Of a stretch of DNA of 64,000 nt, positions 27,412 through 37,366 are shown piece by piece. The number at the start of each line of letters is the position of its first letter. Within the stretch, counting starts at the first letter, position 1. Source of the DNA: DASSBR01 sp035688265 (GTDB taxonomy: Bacteria; Pseudomonadota; Gammaproteobacteria; Natronospirales; DASSBR01); NCBI GenBank assembly GCA_035688265.1, contig DASSNE010000055.1, positions 1 to 64,000 of the forward strand. Direction: 5' to 3'. Below the pieces are notes generated by a model. The model ran no database searches, had not been told where the DNA came from, and saw only the letters and a list, made by a program, of their open reading frames with translations. The position numbers were made by a program, and so were the translations under genes.

Positions 27412-27514
27412 GTTTTGCTCCCGTTACTGACAGTTCGACAAATGCGGGGGTTGCCATGGCGTCCGTGCCGTTCAATAATCGCCGGGAGTTATAGTCACTA
27501 AAGCCGGAAAGGGC

Positions 27515-27551
27515 ATTAATTTTTTATTAATCGTGCTTAAATCTTCTTAAA
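27515..27551. promoter_or_regulatory. Direct repeats between S53 gene and regulator
   Basis: Two ATTAAT repeats (27515-27520, 27526-27531; 11-base period) and two CTTAAA repeats (27536-27541, 27546-27551; 10-base period) lie in the 152-base divergent region. OmpR-type winged-helix domains bind direct repeats of about this period, so this may be the site of the adjacent regulator. This is inference from spacing only. Confidence 0.4.
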
Positions 27552-27563
27552 CAGGTTCGAGCG

Positions 27564-29384
27564 GTGCGAGAAAAAGTTATTGAAAGCAATAACTTGTACG
27601 GATTTGGCCCGTTTCTGATCAACGAGACGGAACGGCGCCTGCTAAGGGATGACGTCCCCGTGAAACTGGGGGACAAGGCCTTCGATCTGCTGCTGGATCT
27701 TGTCAAAGCCTCCGGCCACACCAGGACGCGCGAAGAGCTGATGCGCGATCTGTGGCCTGATAGCGTGGTTGAAGAGCAAGGTCTGACGGTTGCAATAAGC
27801 GGCTTGCGAAAGGCGCTCGGCGACAACGGCCATTCGCCGCGCTATGTTGCTACCGTGCATCGTCACGGCTATCGCTTCATCGCGCCCGTCACCATCAAAA
27901 CCACGGAGGCGGTGCAGGTACAGGTGCAGGGATCGGGCGTCTTCCGCAAACGGTCAAGCTTCATTGCAGTCTCCGGCCTTGTCGCAGTAATCGCCACAGG
28001 CTTCGGAATTGTCTGGTACATGGGCACAAATCCGCGCCCTCCAACGCCTCGGGCTGTCCGCCTTCAGGCGCAAGATCCGCAAGCCTACAATTTGTTCCTT
28101 AAGGCGACCTATCTGACAAATCAGGTTTTGGACCCTAATAATGCGGAGGCGCCGGCGGCCGCGGCCGCCCGCGCGGAAAAGCTCTACCGCAAGGTGGTGG
28201 CGCGCGATCCTCGATTCGCACTGGCCTGGGCCCGCCTATCCCAGCTCGAAAGTTTCGTTTCCTGGCACGGACTCTTGAACGCGACGTCACGACGTATGCA
28301 GCAAGCAGAGCGCGCGGCGCGACGAGCTCTGGCGCTCGCGCCCGACCTCGCCGAGGCGCATCTCGCAATGGGGTATGTTGACTATCATGGCTACCGAGAC
28401 TATGGCGCGGCGTTAAAGGAATTCACGCGGGCCAAGCAAGGCCTGCCCGACCAACCGCGGATACTCGAAGCAATTGCCTATATTCATCGGCGGCAAGGCA
28501 ATTGGAAAGCTGCGCTCTCTGAATTGCGGCGCGCCGCGACGCTCGGTCCGCACAACCCTCGCTGGCCCTCCGATATTGGTGTAACGCTTGTCGATCTTCG
28601 CCGCTACGAACAAGCTGAAGCGGCATTTGCGCGGGCGCTGGCAATCCAGCCGCACAGCTATAACGCGATGGTGTACAGCGTTTGGGCACTCCTGCGCGCG
28701 GGCAAATTCAGCACCGCCCGGGAAACACTGAAAACACTTCCGGATACGATTGACTCTCAAGAACTTGTCTTCGGCATGAAGTTTGAAGTGGCGTGGTTGG
28801 GCCGGAATGCGGATCGCGCACTGGCCATACTTAAGAACGCGCCGCCGTGGATACCTACTCCCACCACCACCACCCGCGGAGTCCCCAAATGCCTCTTGCA
28901 GGCGGAAGTATGGGCGCTGCTGCAGGGGAACGACAAACTTGCACTTGCTGCGTACAAGAAAGCGCGCGGCGTTTTGCAAGAAGCGCTGCGCGCACAGCCT
29001 GACAATCCCGATTTGTGGAGTGCGCTTGGACTGGCGGAGGCCGGTCTTGGCCAAAAAACGGCCGCAATCCGCGACGGCCTTCATGCGGCGGAACTGCGCC
29101 CGGTTTCTAATGATGCTGTTGCAGGGCCGTTTTATTTGGCGACACTGGCCAGAATATACGCCCACACAGGCGACTCCAGCCAAGCCCTGTCGTTGCTTCG
29201 CAAGCTGTTCGAGATGCCGGCAGGCGCCGTTATTTCCTCGCCACTCGTCAAAATAGATCCGGCGTGGGACCCTATCCGTCGCTACCCCGAGTTCAACGCG
29301 CTGCTGGCGCATTATTCGCAGCCGCCCGCCGACGCCTCCGCCGTCGCCAAAGCTGCCGCGCCGGCACCTTCATCGCCCAATTGA
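27564..29384 (+). CDS. ToxR/CadC-like membrane transcriptional regulator with TPR domain
   Basis: A 606-aa protein. The N-terminal OmpR/PhoB-type winged helix (about 10-105) has VKLGDKAFDLLLDLV, LMRDLWPDSVVEEQGLTV and VHRHGYRFIAPV. One membrane helix follows at about 133-152 (FIAVSGLVAVIATGFGIVWY). A long alpha-helical periplasmic part contains TPR-like repeats (for example ARRALALAPDLAEAHLAMGY, AEAAFARALAIQPHSYNAMV). This is a one-component design: DNA binding in the cytoplasm, sensing outside. GTG at 27564 is the likely start. It is divergent from the giant S53 peptidase, which is its probable target. The signal is unknown. Confidence 0.86.
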   Translation: MREKVIESNNLYGFGPFLINETERRLLRDDVPVKLGDKAFDLLLDLVKASGHTRTREELMRDLWPDSVVEEQGLTVAISGLRKALGDNGHSPRYVATVHRHGYRFIAPVTIKTTEAVQVQVQGSGVFRKRSSFIAVSGLVAVIATGFGIVWYMGTNPRPPTPRAVRLQAQDPQAYNLFLKATYLTNQVLDPNNAEAPAAAAARAEKLYRKVVARDPRFALAWARLSQLESFVSWHGLLNATSRRMQQAERAARRALALAPDLAEAHLAMGYVDYHGYRDYGAALKEFTRAKQGLPDQPRILEAIAYIHRRQGNWKAALSELRRAATLGPHNPRWPSDIGVTLVDLRRYEQAEAAFARALAIQPHSYNAMVYSVWALLRAGKFSTARETLKTLPDTIDSQELVFGMKFEVAWLGRNADRALAILKNAPPWIPTPTTTTRGVPKCLLQAEVWALLQGNDKLALAAYKKARGVLQEALRAQPDNPDLWSALGLAEAGLGQKTAAIRDGLHAAELRPVSNDAVAGPFYLATLARIYAHTGDSSQALSLLRKLFEMPAGAVISSPLVKIDPAWDPIRRYPEFNALLAHYSQPPADASAVAKAAAPAPSSPN

Positions 29385-29416
29385 AGGTGCGCCATTGATG
29401 GGAGCGGTTGCAGGTC

Positions 29417-31558
29417 TTAATGCTTGATGACCAGCCCACGGTCCTGGATCATCGCCTTGATGCTCGGCGGACGGCCGCGGAAGTCCTCGTACATCTTTTC
29501 CAGATTTTCGGTGTTGCCGCGCGACAGAATCATCTTGCGGAACCGGTCGCCGTTCTTGCGCGTCAGGCCACCATTTTCCTCGAACCACGCGTAGGCATCG
29601 TCGGCCAGCATCTCGGTCCACAGGTACGCATAGTAGCCAGCCGAATAGCCGTTGCCCCAGATATGCTCGAAATAGCTTGAGCGATAGCGCGGCGGCACTT
29701 CATTCGGCAGGTACAGGTGCGCGTTCTTGAGTGCCTGCACTTCGAACTTGTCGACGTTCTCGAGCGGCGCGCTCGCCGGCAGCATGTGCCACGCCATGTC
29801 AAGCTGCGCGGCGGCCAGCAGTTCGGTCAGCGCATAGCCCTGGTTGAACTTCGACGCCTTCTTGATCTTGTCGATCAGCGATTGCGGCATTGGCTTGCCG
29901 GTCTTGTAGTTGATCGCGTAGTGCTTGAGCACCTTCGGATACAGCGCCCAGTGCTCGTTGAATTGCGACGGGAACTCGACGAAGTCACGCGCAACCGCCG
30001 TGCCCGACAGGCTCGGATATTCCTGGTCGGCGAAGAAGCCATGCAGCGCGTGACCGAACTCGTGGAACATGGTCGTCACGTCGTCGTAGGTCAGCAGCGC
30101 GGGCTGGCCCGGCGCCGGCTTCTGGAAGTTGGCGACGTTGTAAATGACCGGCTTCTGATGCAGCAGCTTCGACTGCGTGACGATGTTGCTCATCCACGCG
30201 CCGCCGCCCTTGTTGTCGCGCTTGAAATAGTCGGCGTAGAACAGGCCCAGCGGCTTGCCATTCTTGTCGAACACCTCGAACACGCGCACGTCTTTCTGGT
30301 AGACGGGAATGTCGTGGCGCTCCTTGAAGCTAATGCCGTAAAGCAGATGCGCGGCATAGAAAACGCCGTTCTTGAGCACGTTGTCCAGTTCAAAGTACGG
30401 CTTGACCTCGGACTGGTCCAGATCGAAGCGCGCCTTGCGCACCTTCTCCGCGTAGTAATTCCAATCCCACGGGCGCAGATCGAAATCGCCGCCGGTCTTG
30501 TCAATCATCTTCTGGATTTCGGCCGCTTCCGCGTGCGCCTTGGCGGTCGCCGGCGGCACCAGCTGGGACAGGAATTTCTCAACCGTCTGCGGCGTCTTCG
30601 CCATCTGGTCCTGCAGCTTCCAGGCGGCATAGTTCGGGTAGCCCAGCAGCTTCGCCTTGTCCGCCCGCACCTTGGCCAGTTCGCTGACGATGTGCCGGGT
30701 ATCATTGGCGTCACCGTGCTCGGCGCGATCCCACGACGCCATGAACAGCTCCTTGCGGATCGCGCGGTTCTTGAGCGACGTGAGCGCCGGCTGCTGAGTC
30801 GTGTTCTGCAGCGGGATCACCCACTTGTCGTCGAGCCCCCGTGACTTGGCCGCCTGCTTCGCGGCCGCTATTTCGTTGTCGCTCAGACCTGCAAGTTTGG
30901 ACTTGTCGCTGATGACCAGCGCGCCCGCCTTGGTAGCGGCCAGCAGCCGGTCGACGAACTCGGCGCTGAGCTTGGCTTCCTTTTCGTTCAGCTTTTTGAG
31001 CCTGGCGCTGTCCGCCTTCGAAAGGTTGGCGCCGGCGTGGACGAATTCCTTGTAGTAGTAAACGATCAGGCGCTGCGACTCCGGATCCAGCTTGAGCTGA
31101 TCGCGCTTTTCATAGATTGCCTTGACGCGTGCGAACAGCTTCGGGTTGAGGAAAATCGCGTCGTAATGCGCGGCCAGTTCCGGGGCCACTTCCTTCTGCA
31201 CTTTCTGCAACGTCGGATCGGTGTTGGCGCCCGTCAAAAGGTAGAACACCGCGGTCGCGTGATTCAGCAACTGGCCGCTCTTTTCGAGCGCCACCAGCGT
31301 GTTTTTGAATGTCGGCGGCTTGGGGTTGTCGGCGATTTTCTCGACTTCCGCCAACTGCTGCTTCATGCCCGCTTCGATGGCGGGCTTGAAGTCGCTGTCC
31401 TTGATCTTGTTGAACCGTGGCGCGTGAAACGGCAGCGGGCTTGGCGTCATCAGCGGGTTGCCGGCGGCAGACGATATATCAGCGGCCATCACCGGGGAAA
31501 AGGCCAGCGCGCTGGCAGCGAGCGCGCCGGCAACGGTAAGCGTAGCGGTTCGGAACAT
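29417..31558 (-). CDS. M3-family peptidyl-dipeptidase (Dcp/OpdA-like), exported
   Basis: A 713-aa zinc metallopeptidase of family M3. The zinc site HEFGH is at about residues 499-503, and the third ligand Glu is in DFVEFPSQ (about 528). The C-terminal segment RYRSSYFEHIWGNGYSAGYYAYLW is typical of peptidyl-dipeptidases. An N-terminal signal peptide (LTVAGALAASALAFSPVMAA) indicates export, as in exported Dcp-type enzymes of Xanthomonadales. It would trim short peptides from their C-termini. It lies 115 bases behind the acylase on the same strand, at the end of the fecI-fecR-receptor run. Confidence 0.92.
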   Translation of the reverse strand: MFRTATLTVAGALAASALAFSPVMAADISSAAGNPLMTPSPLPFHAPRFNKIKDSDFKPAIEAGMKQQLAEVEKIADNPKPPTFKNTLVALEKSGQLLNHATAVFYLLTGANTDPTLQKVQKEVAPELAAHYDAIFLNPKLFARVKAIYEKRDQLKLDPESQRLIVYYYKEFVHAGANLSKADSARLKKLNEKEAKLSAEFVDRLLAATKAGALVISDKSKLAGLSDNEIAAAKQAAKSRGLDDKWVIPLQNTTQQPALTSLKNRAIRKELFMASWDRAEHGDANDTRHIVSELAKVRADKAKLLGYPNYAAWKLQDQMAKTPQTVEKFLSQLVPPATAKAHAEAAEIQKMIDKTGGDFDLRPWDWNYYAEKVRKARFDLDQSEVKPYFELDNVLKNGVFYAAHLLYGISFKERHDIPVYQKDVRVFEVFDKNGKPLGLFYADYFKRDNKGGGAWMSNIVTQSKLLHQKPVIYNVANFQKPAPGQPALLTYDDVTTMFHEFGHALHGFFADQEYPSLSGTAVARDFVEFPSQFNEHWALYPKVLKHYAINYKTGKPMPQSLIDKIKKASKFNQGYALTELLAAAQLDMAWHMLPASAPLENVDKFEVQALKNAHLYLPNEVPPRYRSSYFEHIWGNGYSAGYYAYLWTEMLADDAYAWFEENGGLTRKNGDRFRKMILSRGNTENLEKMYEDFRGRPPSIKAMIQDRGLVIKH

Positions 31559-31673
31559 GCGGGGACACCTTTTGCAAAAATTGGCACTCGGTGCTGTCGG
31601 CGCACCGTTATAAAAGTTGCCCGCGCATCATAGCCCAGCCGCCCGGCATTTTCATCCGCGGTGGCCGGGATCG

Positions 31674-33875
31674 CTACAAGCTGTGTTTTTCCGCACCCGG
31701 ATGATATTGCTGCTCGACGTGCCCCTTGAGCTGCGACTTGTAGTAATAGACGACGCGCAGGTTGCCCTGGGCGTAGCGTGTCGCCTGATCCTTGAAGTGC
31801 GGCGACGACGGGTGATCGCTCTCGCCGCCGACGCGCACCGCCCACGCGTGAATCTTCTTCGGCCCAAAGTCGATGATGGCGACGAAGCTGTTGCCGCCGG
31901 TACCGTACCACCGCTTGGTATTCGGGTACGGCCGCGCCCACGATGCCGCCAGCGAGCCCCAGCGCGAGGTCGTGAACGGGATCGCAATGCTGTGCTTCTT
32001 GTCGTCGAAGTGCGGCTCGATGGCGCTGCTGATGCGCTGGAAGCGGTTGATCTGACCCCATGGCGTCATCCAGGTGCCGAAGTCCGCGGTCAGCTTGTCG
32101 ACCGCCGCGGCCAGCCCGTCGAGCAACTGTTTTCCGCTTGCGCGCTGCTCGATATAGTCGCGACGCGACATTCCGGCTGCCTTGGCCGCATCGTAGACAC
32201 GATGGTACATGTTCGTGCCCCAGAACACCGCCAGCGACGTCGGTACCGAATTGATGCCATCACGATAATTCCAGTGGCGCAGCACCGTAATCGGCTGAGC
32301 GAGCTTCGCCTTGAGCGGATTGGACGCGGGGGCATCGTCGTACGCCTTGATCAGCACCGGAATCAGGTGGGCAAACGCCGGCAGATAGCTGTCGAAATCC
32401 GCCGCCGCCAGCTTCGCCATCGTCCAGTTTTTGCTGCCGGTAAACAGGCGCAGCGCGTGGTGGCCGCGCGGGCTCTCCTCGGTGCCGCTGTCGACGTAGC
32501 TCGGGTAGTCGGAACGCTTGGGGCTGTACTTGCCGGCGGCCGACCAGGGCCAGTTATTGGAGTTGTACAGCCAGCCGTTGGGCGGATTCAGCAGGTGCGG
32601 AGTCTGCTTCAGCGACAGGATGCCATGCAGCGCCGTCGCCGGAATGCTGCCGTCCACCGGTTTAGACCAGTCGAACTTGTCGCTGCGCTTCGGAATCCAG
32701 TCGGAATGCCAGTAGGCAATATTGCCCTTCGAGTCGGCAAAGATCGTGTTGTTGGACGAGTTGGTATGCAGTTGCATCGTCTTGCGGAAGCTCGCGTAGT
32801 CGGTCGCCTCCATCCGGGTCCAGTCCTGAATCAGCGCCTGCATCGGCTTGCGCATCAGCGTGACCGTTTCCCATTTGTCGCCGACCTTTGCGATCACCGG
32901 TCCGTGGCGCGTGTAGTAGGCGGTGAAAGTCCGGTGCTCCATGCCCTGCGGCGTCTTGTAGTCGACCGTGATCCGGCGCGTTTTTACCGGGTACCACTTG
33001 TCGCCGTACTGGTAATAGTACCGGCCGTTTTGTTTCTTGACTGTTTCGAGGTAATGAATGCGGTTTTCGACGCCGCTCGACGTATGCATCCAGCCGCAGC
33101 CGGCGTTAAAGCCCTGGTAGATGAAAAACTGGCCCCAGGTAACGGCACCATAAGCGTCGAGTCCCTGGTCGCTGACCATTTGCAACTCGTAGCGGAAATA
33201 AAACGACACGTGCGGGTTGATCAGCAGCAGCGCGTGGTGGTCCATCGTGATCTTCGGCGAGATCGCGACGCCGTTGGAGCCGGTGAGCTGCGGCAGCTCC
33301 CACTTGACGTTGCGCGCGACCGTACGCTTCGCGCCGTAGAACGCCGCCAGTTTCGGAATGTCGACCGCCAGATAGATATCGCCGCCGATGCTGCCCTCGC
33401 TGAAGGCCATCATCATCCACGGCTCGAAATGGTCGATGACCTTCGGGTGCACGTCCGGGTGCTTGTAGAGATAGTAGTTGAGACCCGCCGCGGCGGCCTG
33501 CATCAGCGTCTTCAGCCAATCCGGGGTCGCGCGGTATTTGGCCTTCATGACGGCCGGATCGACGAACAGCTTCATCCGCAGGCTCTTGAAAATCGCGGAT
33601 TCGCCATCGGCCTCGGCGTTCAAGCCCAGCGCCTGGATGTAGTTGCGCTCGACCCGCGCAAAGCCATCCTCTGCCTGCGCGTACTCCATGCCGAACACCG
33701 TGTCCGCGTTCGTCTTGCCGTAGATGTGCGGAATGCCCCAGTTGTCGCGGTAGATCGTGACGTTGTTCGCGTAGTGCTGCCAGCGCGCAAGCGTTTGCGC
33801 ATCCGGACGGGCCCAGGCGGCGGTCGACAACATCGCGCCGATCGCCAGGACGGCGAGCGCCATCTGCTTTCTCAT
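31674..33875 (-). CDS. Penicillin acylase (S45) family N-terminal nucleophile hydrolase
   Basis: A 733-aa exported precursor with a signal peptide (MRKQMALAVLAIGAMLSTAAWA). The alpha-chain signature is present (RDNWGIPHIYGKTNADTVFG). The expected autocleavage and beta-chain start is at TGSNGVAISP, where Ser becomes the N-terminal nucleophile. NPHVSFYFRYELQ and WGQFFIYQGFN follow, as in the family. Members hydrolyse amide bonds in penicillins, acyl-homoserine lactones, cyclic lipopeptides or other N-acyl compounds. The substrate here is unknown. It is encoded directly downstream of a TonB receptor, 63 bases away. Confidence 0.9.
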   Translation of the reverse strand: MRKQMALAVLAIGAMLSTAAWARPDAQTLARWQHYANNVTIYRDNWGIPHIYGKTNADTVFGMEYAQAEDGFARVERNYIQALGLNAEADGESAIFKSLRMKLFVDPAVMKAKYRATPDWLKTLMQAAAAGLNYYLYKHPDVHPKVIDHFEPWMMMAFSEGSIGGDIYLAVDIPKLAAFYGAKRTVARNVKWELPQLTGSNGVAISPKITMDHHALLLINPHVSFYFRYELQMVSDQGLDAYGAVTWGQFFIYQGFNAGCGWMHTSSGVENRIHYLETVKKQNGRYYYQYGDKWYPVKTRRITVDYKTPQGMEHRTFTAYYTRHGPVIAKVGDKWETVTLMRKPMQALIQDWTRMEATDYASFRKTMQLHTNSSNNTIFADSKGNIAYWHSDWIPKRSDKFDWSKPVDGSIPATALHGILSLKQTPHLLNPPNGWLYNSNNWPWSAAGKYSPKRSDYPSYVDSGTEESPRGHHALRLFTGSKNWTMAKLAAADFDSYLPAFAHLIPVLIKAYDDAPASNPLKAKLAQPITVLRHWNYRDGINSVPTSLAVFWGTNMYHRVYDAAKAAGMSRRDYIEQRASGKQLLDGLAAAVDKLTADFGTWMTPWGQINRFQRISSAIEPHFDDKKHSIAIPFTTSRWGSLAASWARPYPNTKRWYGTGGNSFVAIIDFGPKKIHAWAVRVGGESDHPSSPHFKDQATRYAQGNLRVVYYYKSQLKGHVEQQYHPGAEKHSL

Positions 33876-33938
33876 ATTTACTCCTTCAGTAGGCGTCGGA
33901 ACCTGCCGTAATGATACGCGAACAGCCGGCCCTGACCG

Positions 33939-36900
33939 CTACTGGAACCTGACGGTGGCGCTCAGGTAGAAAAACCGCCCGATCAAAAACTCGTATTCGG
34001 TCGGATCATACGCAATGTCTTCGATCGGCCGCGCCTGGTCCGGCGGCTGCTTGTCGAACACGTTGCGAACGCCAAATGCGAAAGTCGTGTTGATCGGCGT
34101 CACGTCGTACTGGGCGCGGATATCGTCCCAGACCACCGAACCCAGGTGGTTGCGCGACAGAAAATTGTTTTCGGTGTTGGGCTCCGAGCACAATCCGAGC
34201 GCCGTGAGGCTGATCGGTGTGCCGTCGTTCGCATCCGAACAATGCGGCTCGACCAGGTCGCTGATGTAATGCAGCGTCCAGCTCGCCTGCCATGGACCAG
34301 CACTCCAGGTCAGGCTCAGGTTCGCCTTGTCCGCCGGTACCGAAAACGGCAAGATGAAACCGGCGCGCTCGATCCCGACCAGCTTGGTGGTATCCGTCCC
34401 GCCCTGCCCGTTCGGGAAGTAGATTTCGTAATGGCGAACGTGGCTGTCCTGGAAGTTGATCCGAAAGTAGCCGACCGCCGTCTGAAACCCGTAGTTCGCA
34501 CCGATGTCGATGCCGTCCGTGAAGGTCCCGCCGATGTTCGTTTCCGTATTCTGAATCAGCGAAATCTTGCCGAACTTGCTGCGCGTTATCATCGCGCAAG
34601 CCTGGTCGTTGCCGCCCTGGTAGCAGGCATTGACAATGTTTTGCGCGCCGAACGGCTGGATCGTGTTCTTCAGGTTGATGTGGTAGTAGCCCGCGCTGAA
34701 ATTGAACCCGGGCAACTGGTGCGGGCTGTAGACGAAGCCGATCGACTTCGACGTTGCGGTCTCCGGTTGCAGATCCGGATTTCCGCCGGACAGCGTATCC
34801 ACCTGCTGATCGGCCTGCGTATAGCTTTGCGGCACCCCCGCCGCGGCGCAACGTGACGCAACCGTGGCGCTGACATTCGAAGTCTTGTAGCTGCTGCAAG
34901 GGTCGAATACCGTCGGGAAATCCAGCGATTGGCTGGCATACAACTCGTTGATGTTCGGCGCCCGGTAGGCCTGCGACCATGTACCGCGAATGGCGAGGTC
35001 CGGCGTGGGGCGATATTTGAACCCGGCACGCGAATTGGTGGTGCTGCCAAACGTACTGTAGTTCGAATAGCGGCTCGCCACATCAACGTTCAGTTGATAG
35101 ACGCCCGGCAGATGCGACAGCAGGGGCACCTTGAACTCGGCATAGACCGAGTTCACCTTGTAGCGCCCGTCGGTCGGCTTGACCGGCTGGCGCGACAGCG
35201 TCTCGCCCAGTTGCGAATGCGAATCCGGCAGGTAGCTGCCGACTTCCTGGCGATATTCGTAGCCGGCGGCGAAGCCGAGATCGCCCGCCGGGAGCGTCAA
35301 CAGATCGGCGGTCGAAATGTTCGCGTCATACAGGCGCTCAACCTTGCGCGTCCAGCTCTGGCTGGTATACGCGATGTAGTCGACCTGTGCCGGCGTAATC
35401 GTACCCTTGCCCGATGGGCCCTGACCGCCGAACAGATCGAGCGGCACACAGCCGGGCCGGCTCGCGCAATCGCTCGACAATGAATCGTCAAACCGCGTCG
35501 CATCCAGCCCGGAAGGGTTCGAAACGTGCGAGTTGTTGCTCATGTAGATAAACGCGCTGTCCCAGCTCCACAGATGCGAGCCGGCCGTAAACTGGCCGTT
35601 GAATCCGCCGCTGAAACGGTAGGTCTGCACGCGGCGCCGGGTCTGGCGAATCGGGAACTCCGACAGGCGCCGGTACAAAAACGACATCGACGGGCGCGAC
35701 ACGCCCGGCGCAACCTGGACCGGATCGACCGAACTCAGCGTAAAGCCGAACGGGTTGTACTTCTGGTTTGCGCTGATGGTGCCGTTGTCGAAAAACAGCG
35801 GCGTCGGAGCCGCATCCGTCCGGCTGTGCCGATTGTTGTAAAAGCCACTGATCGTAAACGTGACGTTCGGCGACAGGTCGTAGAACGCACGCGTGTAAAT
35901 CGACTTCATCTGGACCGGAACCACCAGTGAATCGCCGAGCGAATTACCCGACGCCTTGATCCAGTTATAGCGGTATTTGTTGGACCAGCGTACGTAGTCG
36001 GCGGGATTCGAGCCGTTGCCTCCCGGCCTGAGGGTCAAGTCGCAGTGCGGCAGGTAAATCGGATCCGCTTCGGTGCCGAAGTTGCTGGCCGGACATTGCT
36101 GTGCCGTCAGGCCGGTGTAGGGCGCCGGCACAACGTTCGGCGATGACGGGTCATCATTGGTCGGCGCGATGAAATTGAAGCGGCCGTTCGGGGTCGCGGA
36201 ACTGCCGCGCGTGATGCCGGTGCCGAATACCGGCACGTGCGAAAACACACGGTCGCTCGCGGCGATGCGTTGGTTTTCCCGGTAGCTTGCGCTGAACGTG
36301 AAGCCTTCATGGTCGGCTTCCTGGCCGAGCGTCACGCTGTAGTGCTGAGTCTTGCCGTCCCAACCATTCGTGCCGCCCTGGTAGCCGCCGATGAAGGCGG
36401 TCGCCTCGGCGCCGCGGAAATGCTTTCTGAGGATCACGTTGACGACACCGGCAATGGCGTCCGATCCATACAACGCCGAGGCGCCGTTCTGCAGCACCTC
36501 GATGTGATCCACCAGCGACAGCGGGATCGTGTTGAGATCAGTGGCGCCGGACAACCCGGTGATCCAGCGATGGCCATTCACCAGGATCAGGGCGCGCTTC
36601 GCGCCGAGAAAACGCAAGTCGATCGATGCTTCACCGGTGGCTTCGAAGTTGAAAGCCGAATTCATGGTGGCGTGACCGGAGGTGATCTCTTCGAGGATTT
36701 GGCCGACAGTGGTAAATCCGCTTGATTCGATTTGTTGATGGCTGATGCGCAGCACCGGCTGCGAACCGATGAGGTCGGTACGTTTGATACGCGAGCCGGT
36801 TACTGTAATGCGGCCCAGGTTTTGCGCCCGGCGGCTCTGCGAAGACGGCGAGGCAACGGCCTCGTCGGGCGGATCGACCGGATCGACGGACGCCGGTGAC

Positions 36901-37286
36901 GCGCTGTTGTCGATGCCGGCCGGCGGATCGGCGCTCGCGCTGCCGTTGGGTGAGACTGTCTTGATCGCGAAAGTGCCGTCGGCGATCGTGACGAAGGTGA
37001 ATCCGGTATCGGCGAGCAAGCGAGTCAAGCCCGCTTCAACGGGCATACTGCCGGCAACGCCGTGGCTGAAGGTATTGGAAACGTTGACCGCCTGGCTTGC
37101 GACCTGAACGCCTGCCTGCTCGGAGAATTGAATCAGCGCCGACGCCAGCGGCTGTGGCGGGATATCGAAGTTGACGGAGGAAGGCGGACTGGCCGCCTGC
37201 GCCGTGGCCCAAAGTCCGACCGAGAGTACGAGCGCCAGCCGAATCCCCCGCCCCATCCAGTCATTCACCGCGATCTGTCGTTGCAT
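33939..37286 (-). CDS. TonB-dependent receptor with N-terminal signalling (STN) domain
   Basis: A 1115-aa outer-membrane receptor. After the signal peptide comes a secretin/TonB short N-terminal domain (FDIPPQPLASALIQFSEQAGV, then LTRLLADTGFTF), used in FecA-type receptors to signal to FecR. A Pro/Ser/Asp linker follows, then the plug domain (ITVTGSRIKRTDLIG, LEVLQNGASALYGSDAIAGVVN in pieces). The 22-strand barrel ends in a terminal Phe-containing strand (FFYLSATVRFQ). The ATG at 37286 was chosen because AGGAGG precedes it. The upstream fecI-fecR pair indicates regulation by cell-surface signalling. The VTGSRIKR type of receptor is common for peptide or carbohydrate uptake in this group. No ligand can be named. 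Confidence 0.94.
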   Translation of the reverse strand: MQRQIAVNDWMGRGIRLALVLSVGLWATAQAASPPSSVNFDIPPQPLASALIQFSEQAGVQVASQAVNVSNTFSHGVAGSMPVEAGLTRLLADTGFTFVTIADGTFAIKTVSPNGSASADPPAGIDNSASPASVDPVDPPDEAVASPSSQSRRAQNLGRITVTGSRIKRTDLIGSQPVLRISHQQIESSGFTTVGQILEEITSGHATMNSAFNFEATGEASIDLRFLGAKRALILVNGHRWITGLSGATDLNTIPLSLVDHIEVLQNGASALYGSDAIAGVVNVILRKHFRGAEATAFIGGYQGGTNGWDGKTQHYSVTLGQEADHEGFTFSASYRENQRIAASDRVFSHVPVFGTGITRGSSATPNGRFNFIAPTNDDPSSPNVVPAPYTGLTAQQCPASNFGTEADPIYLPHCDLTLRPGGNGSNPADYVRWSNKYRYNWIKASGNSLGDSLVVPVQMKSIYTRAFYDLSPNVTFTISGFYNNRHSRTDAAPTPLFFDNGTISANQKYNPFGFTLSSVDPVQVAPGVSRPSMSFLYRRLSEFPIRQTRRRVQTYRFSGGFNGQFTAGSHLWSWDSAFIYMSNNSHVSNPSGLDATRFDDSLSSDCASRPGCVPLDLFGGQGPSGKGTITPAQVDYIAYTSQSWTRKVERLYDANISTADLLTLPAGDLGFAAGYEYRQEVGSYLPDSHSQLGETLSRQPVKPTDGRYKVNSVYAEFKVPLLSHLPGVYQLNVDVASRYSNYSTFGSTTNSRAGFKYRPTPDLAIRGTWSQAYRAPNINELYASQSLDFPTVFDPCSSYKTSNVSATVASRCAAAGVPQSYTQADQQVDTLSGGNPDLQPETATSKSIGFVYSPHQLPGFNFSAGYYHINLKNTIQPFGAQNIVNACYQGGNDQACAMITRSKFGKISLIQNTETNIGGTFTDGIDIGANYGFQTAVGYFRINFQDSHVRHYEIYFPNGQGGTDTTKLVGIERAGFILPFSVPADKANLSLTWSAGPWQASWTLHYISDLVEPHCSDANDGTPISLTALGLCSEPNTENNFLSRNHLGSVVWDDIRAQYDVTPINTTFAFGVRNVFDKQPPDQARPIEDIAYDPTEYEFLIGRFFYLSATVRFQ

Positions 37287-37366
37287 GATCCGCCTCCTGG
37301 TAACGACGCCGTTGCGCGCCATGTGCTCCTATGACGTGCTACGAGGGCGAAATGGAAATGGCGGAA

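Noticed and set aside
31674..33875. Naming the acylase an AHL acylase (PvdQ/QuiP)
   Set aside because: Family-level motifs fit S45 enzymes in general. No feature seen decides the acyl substrate, so no gene symbol was given.
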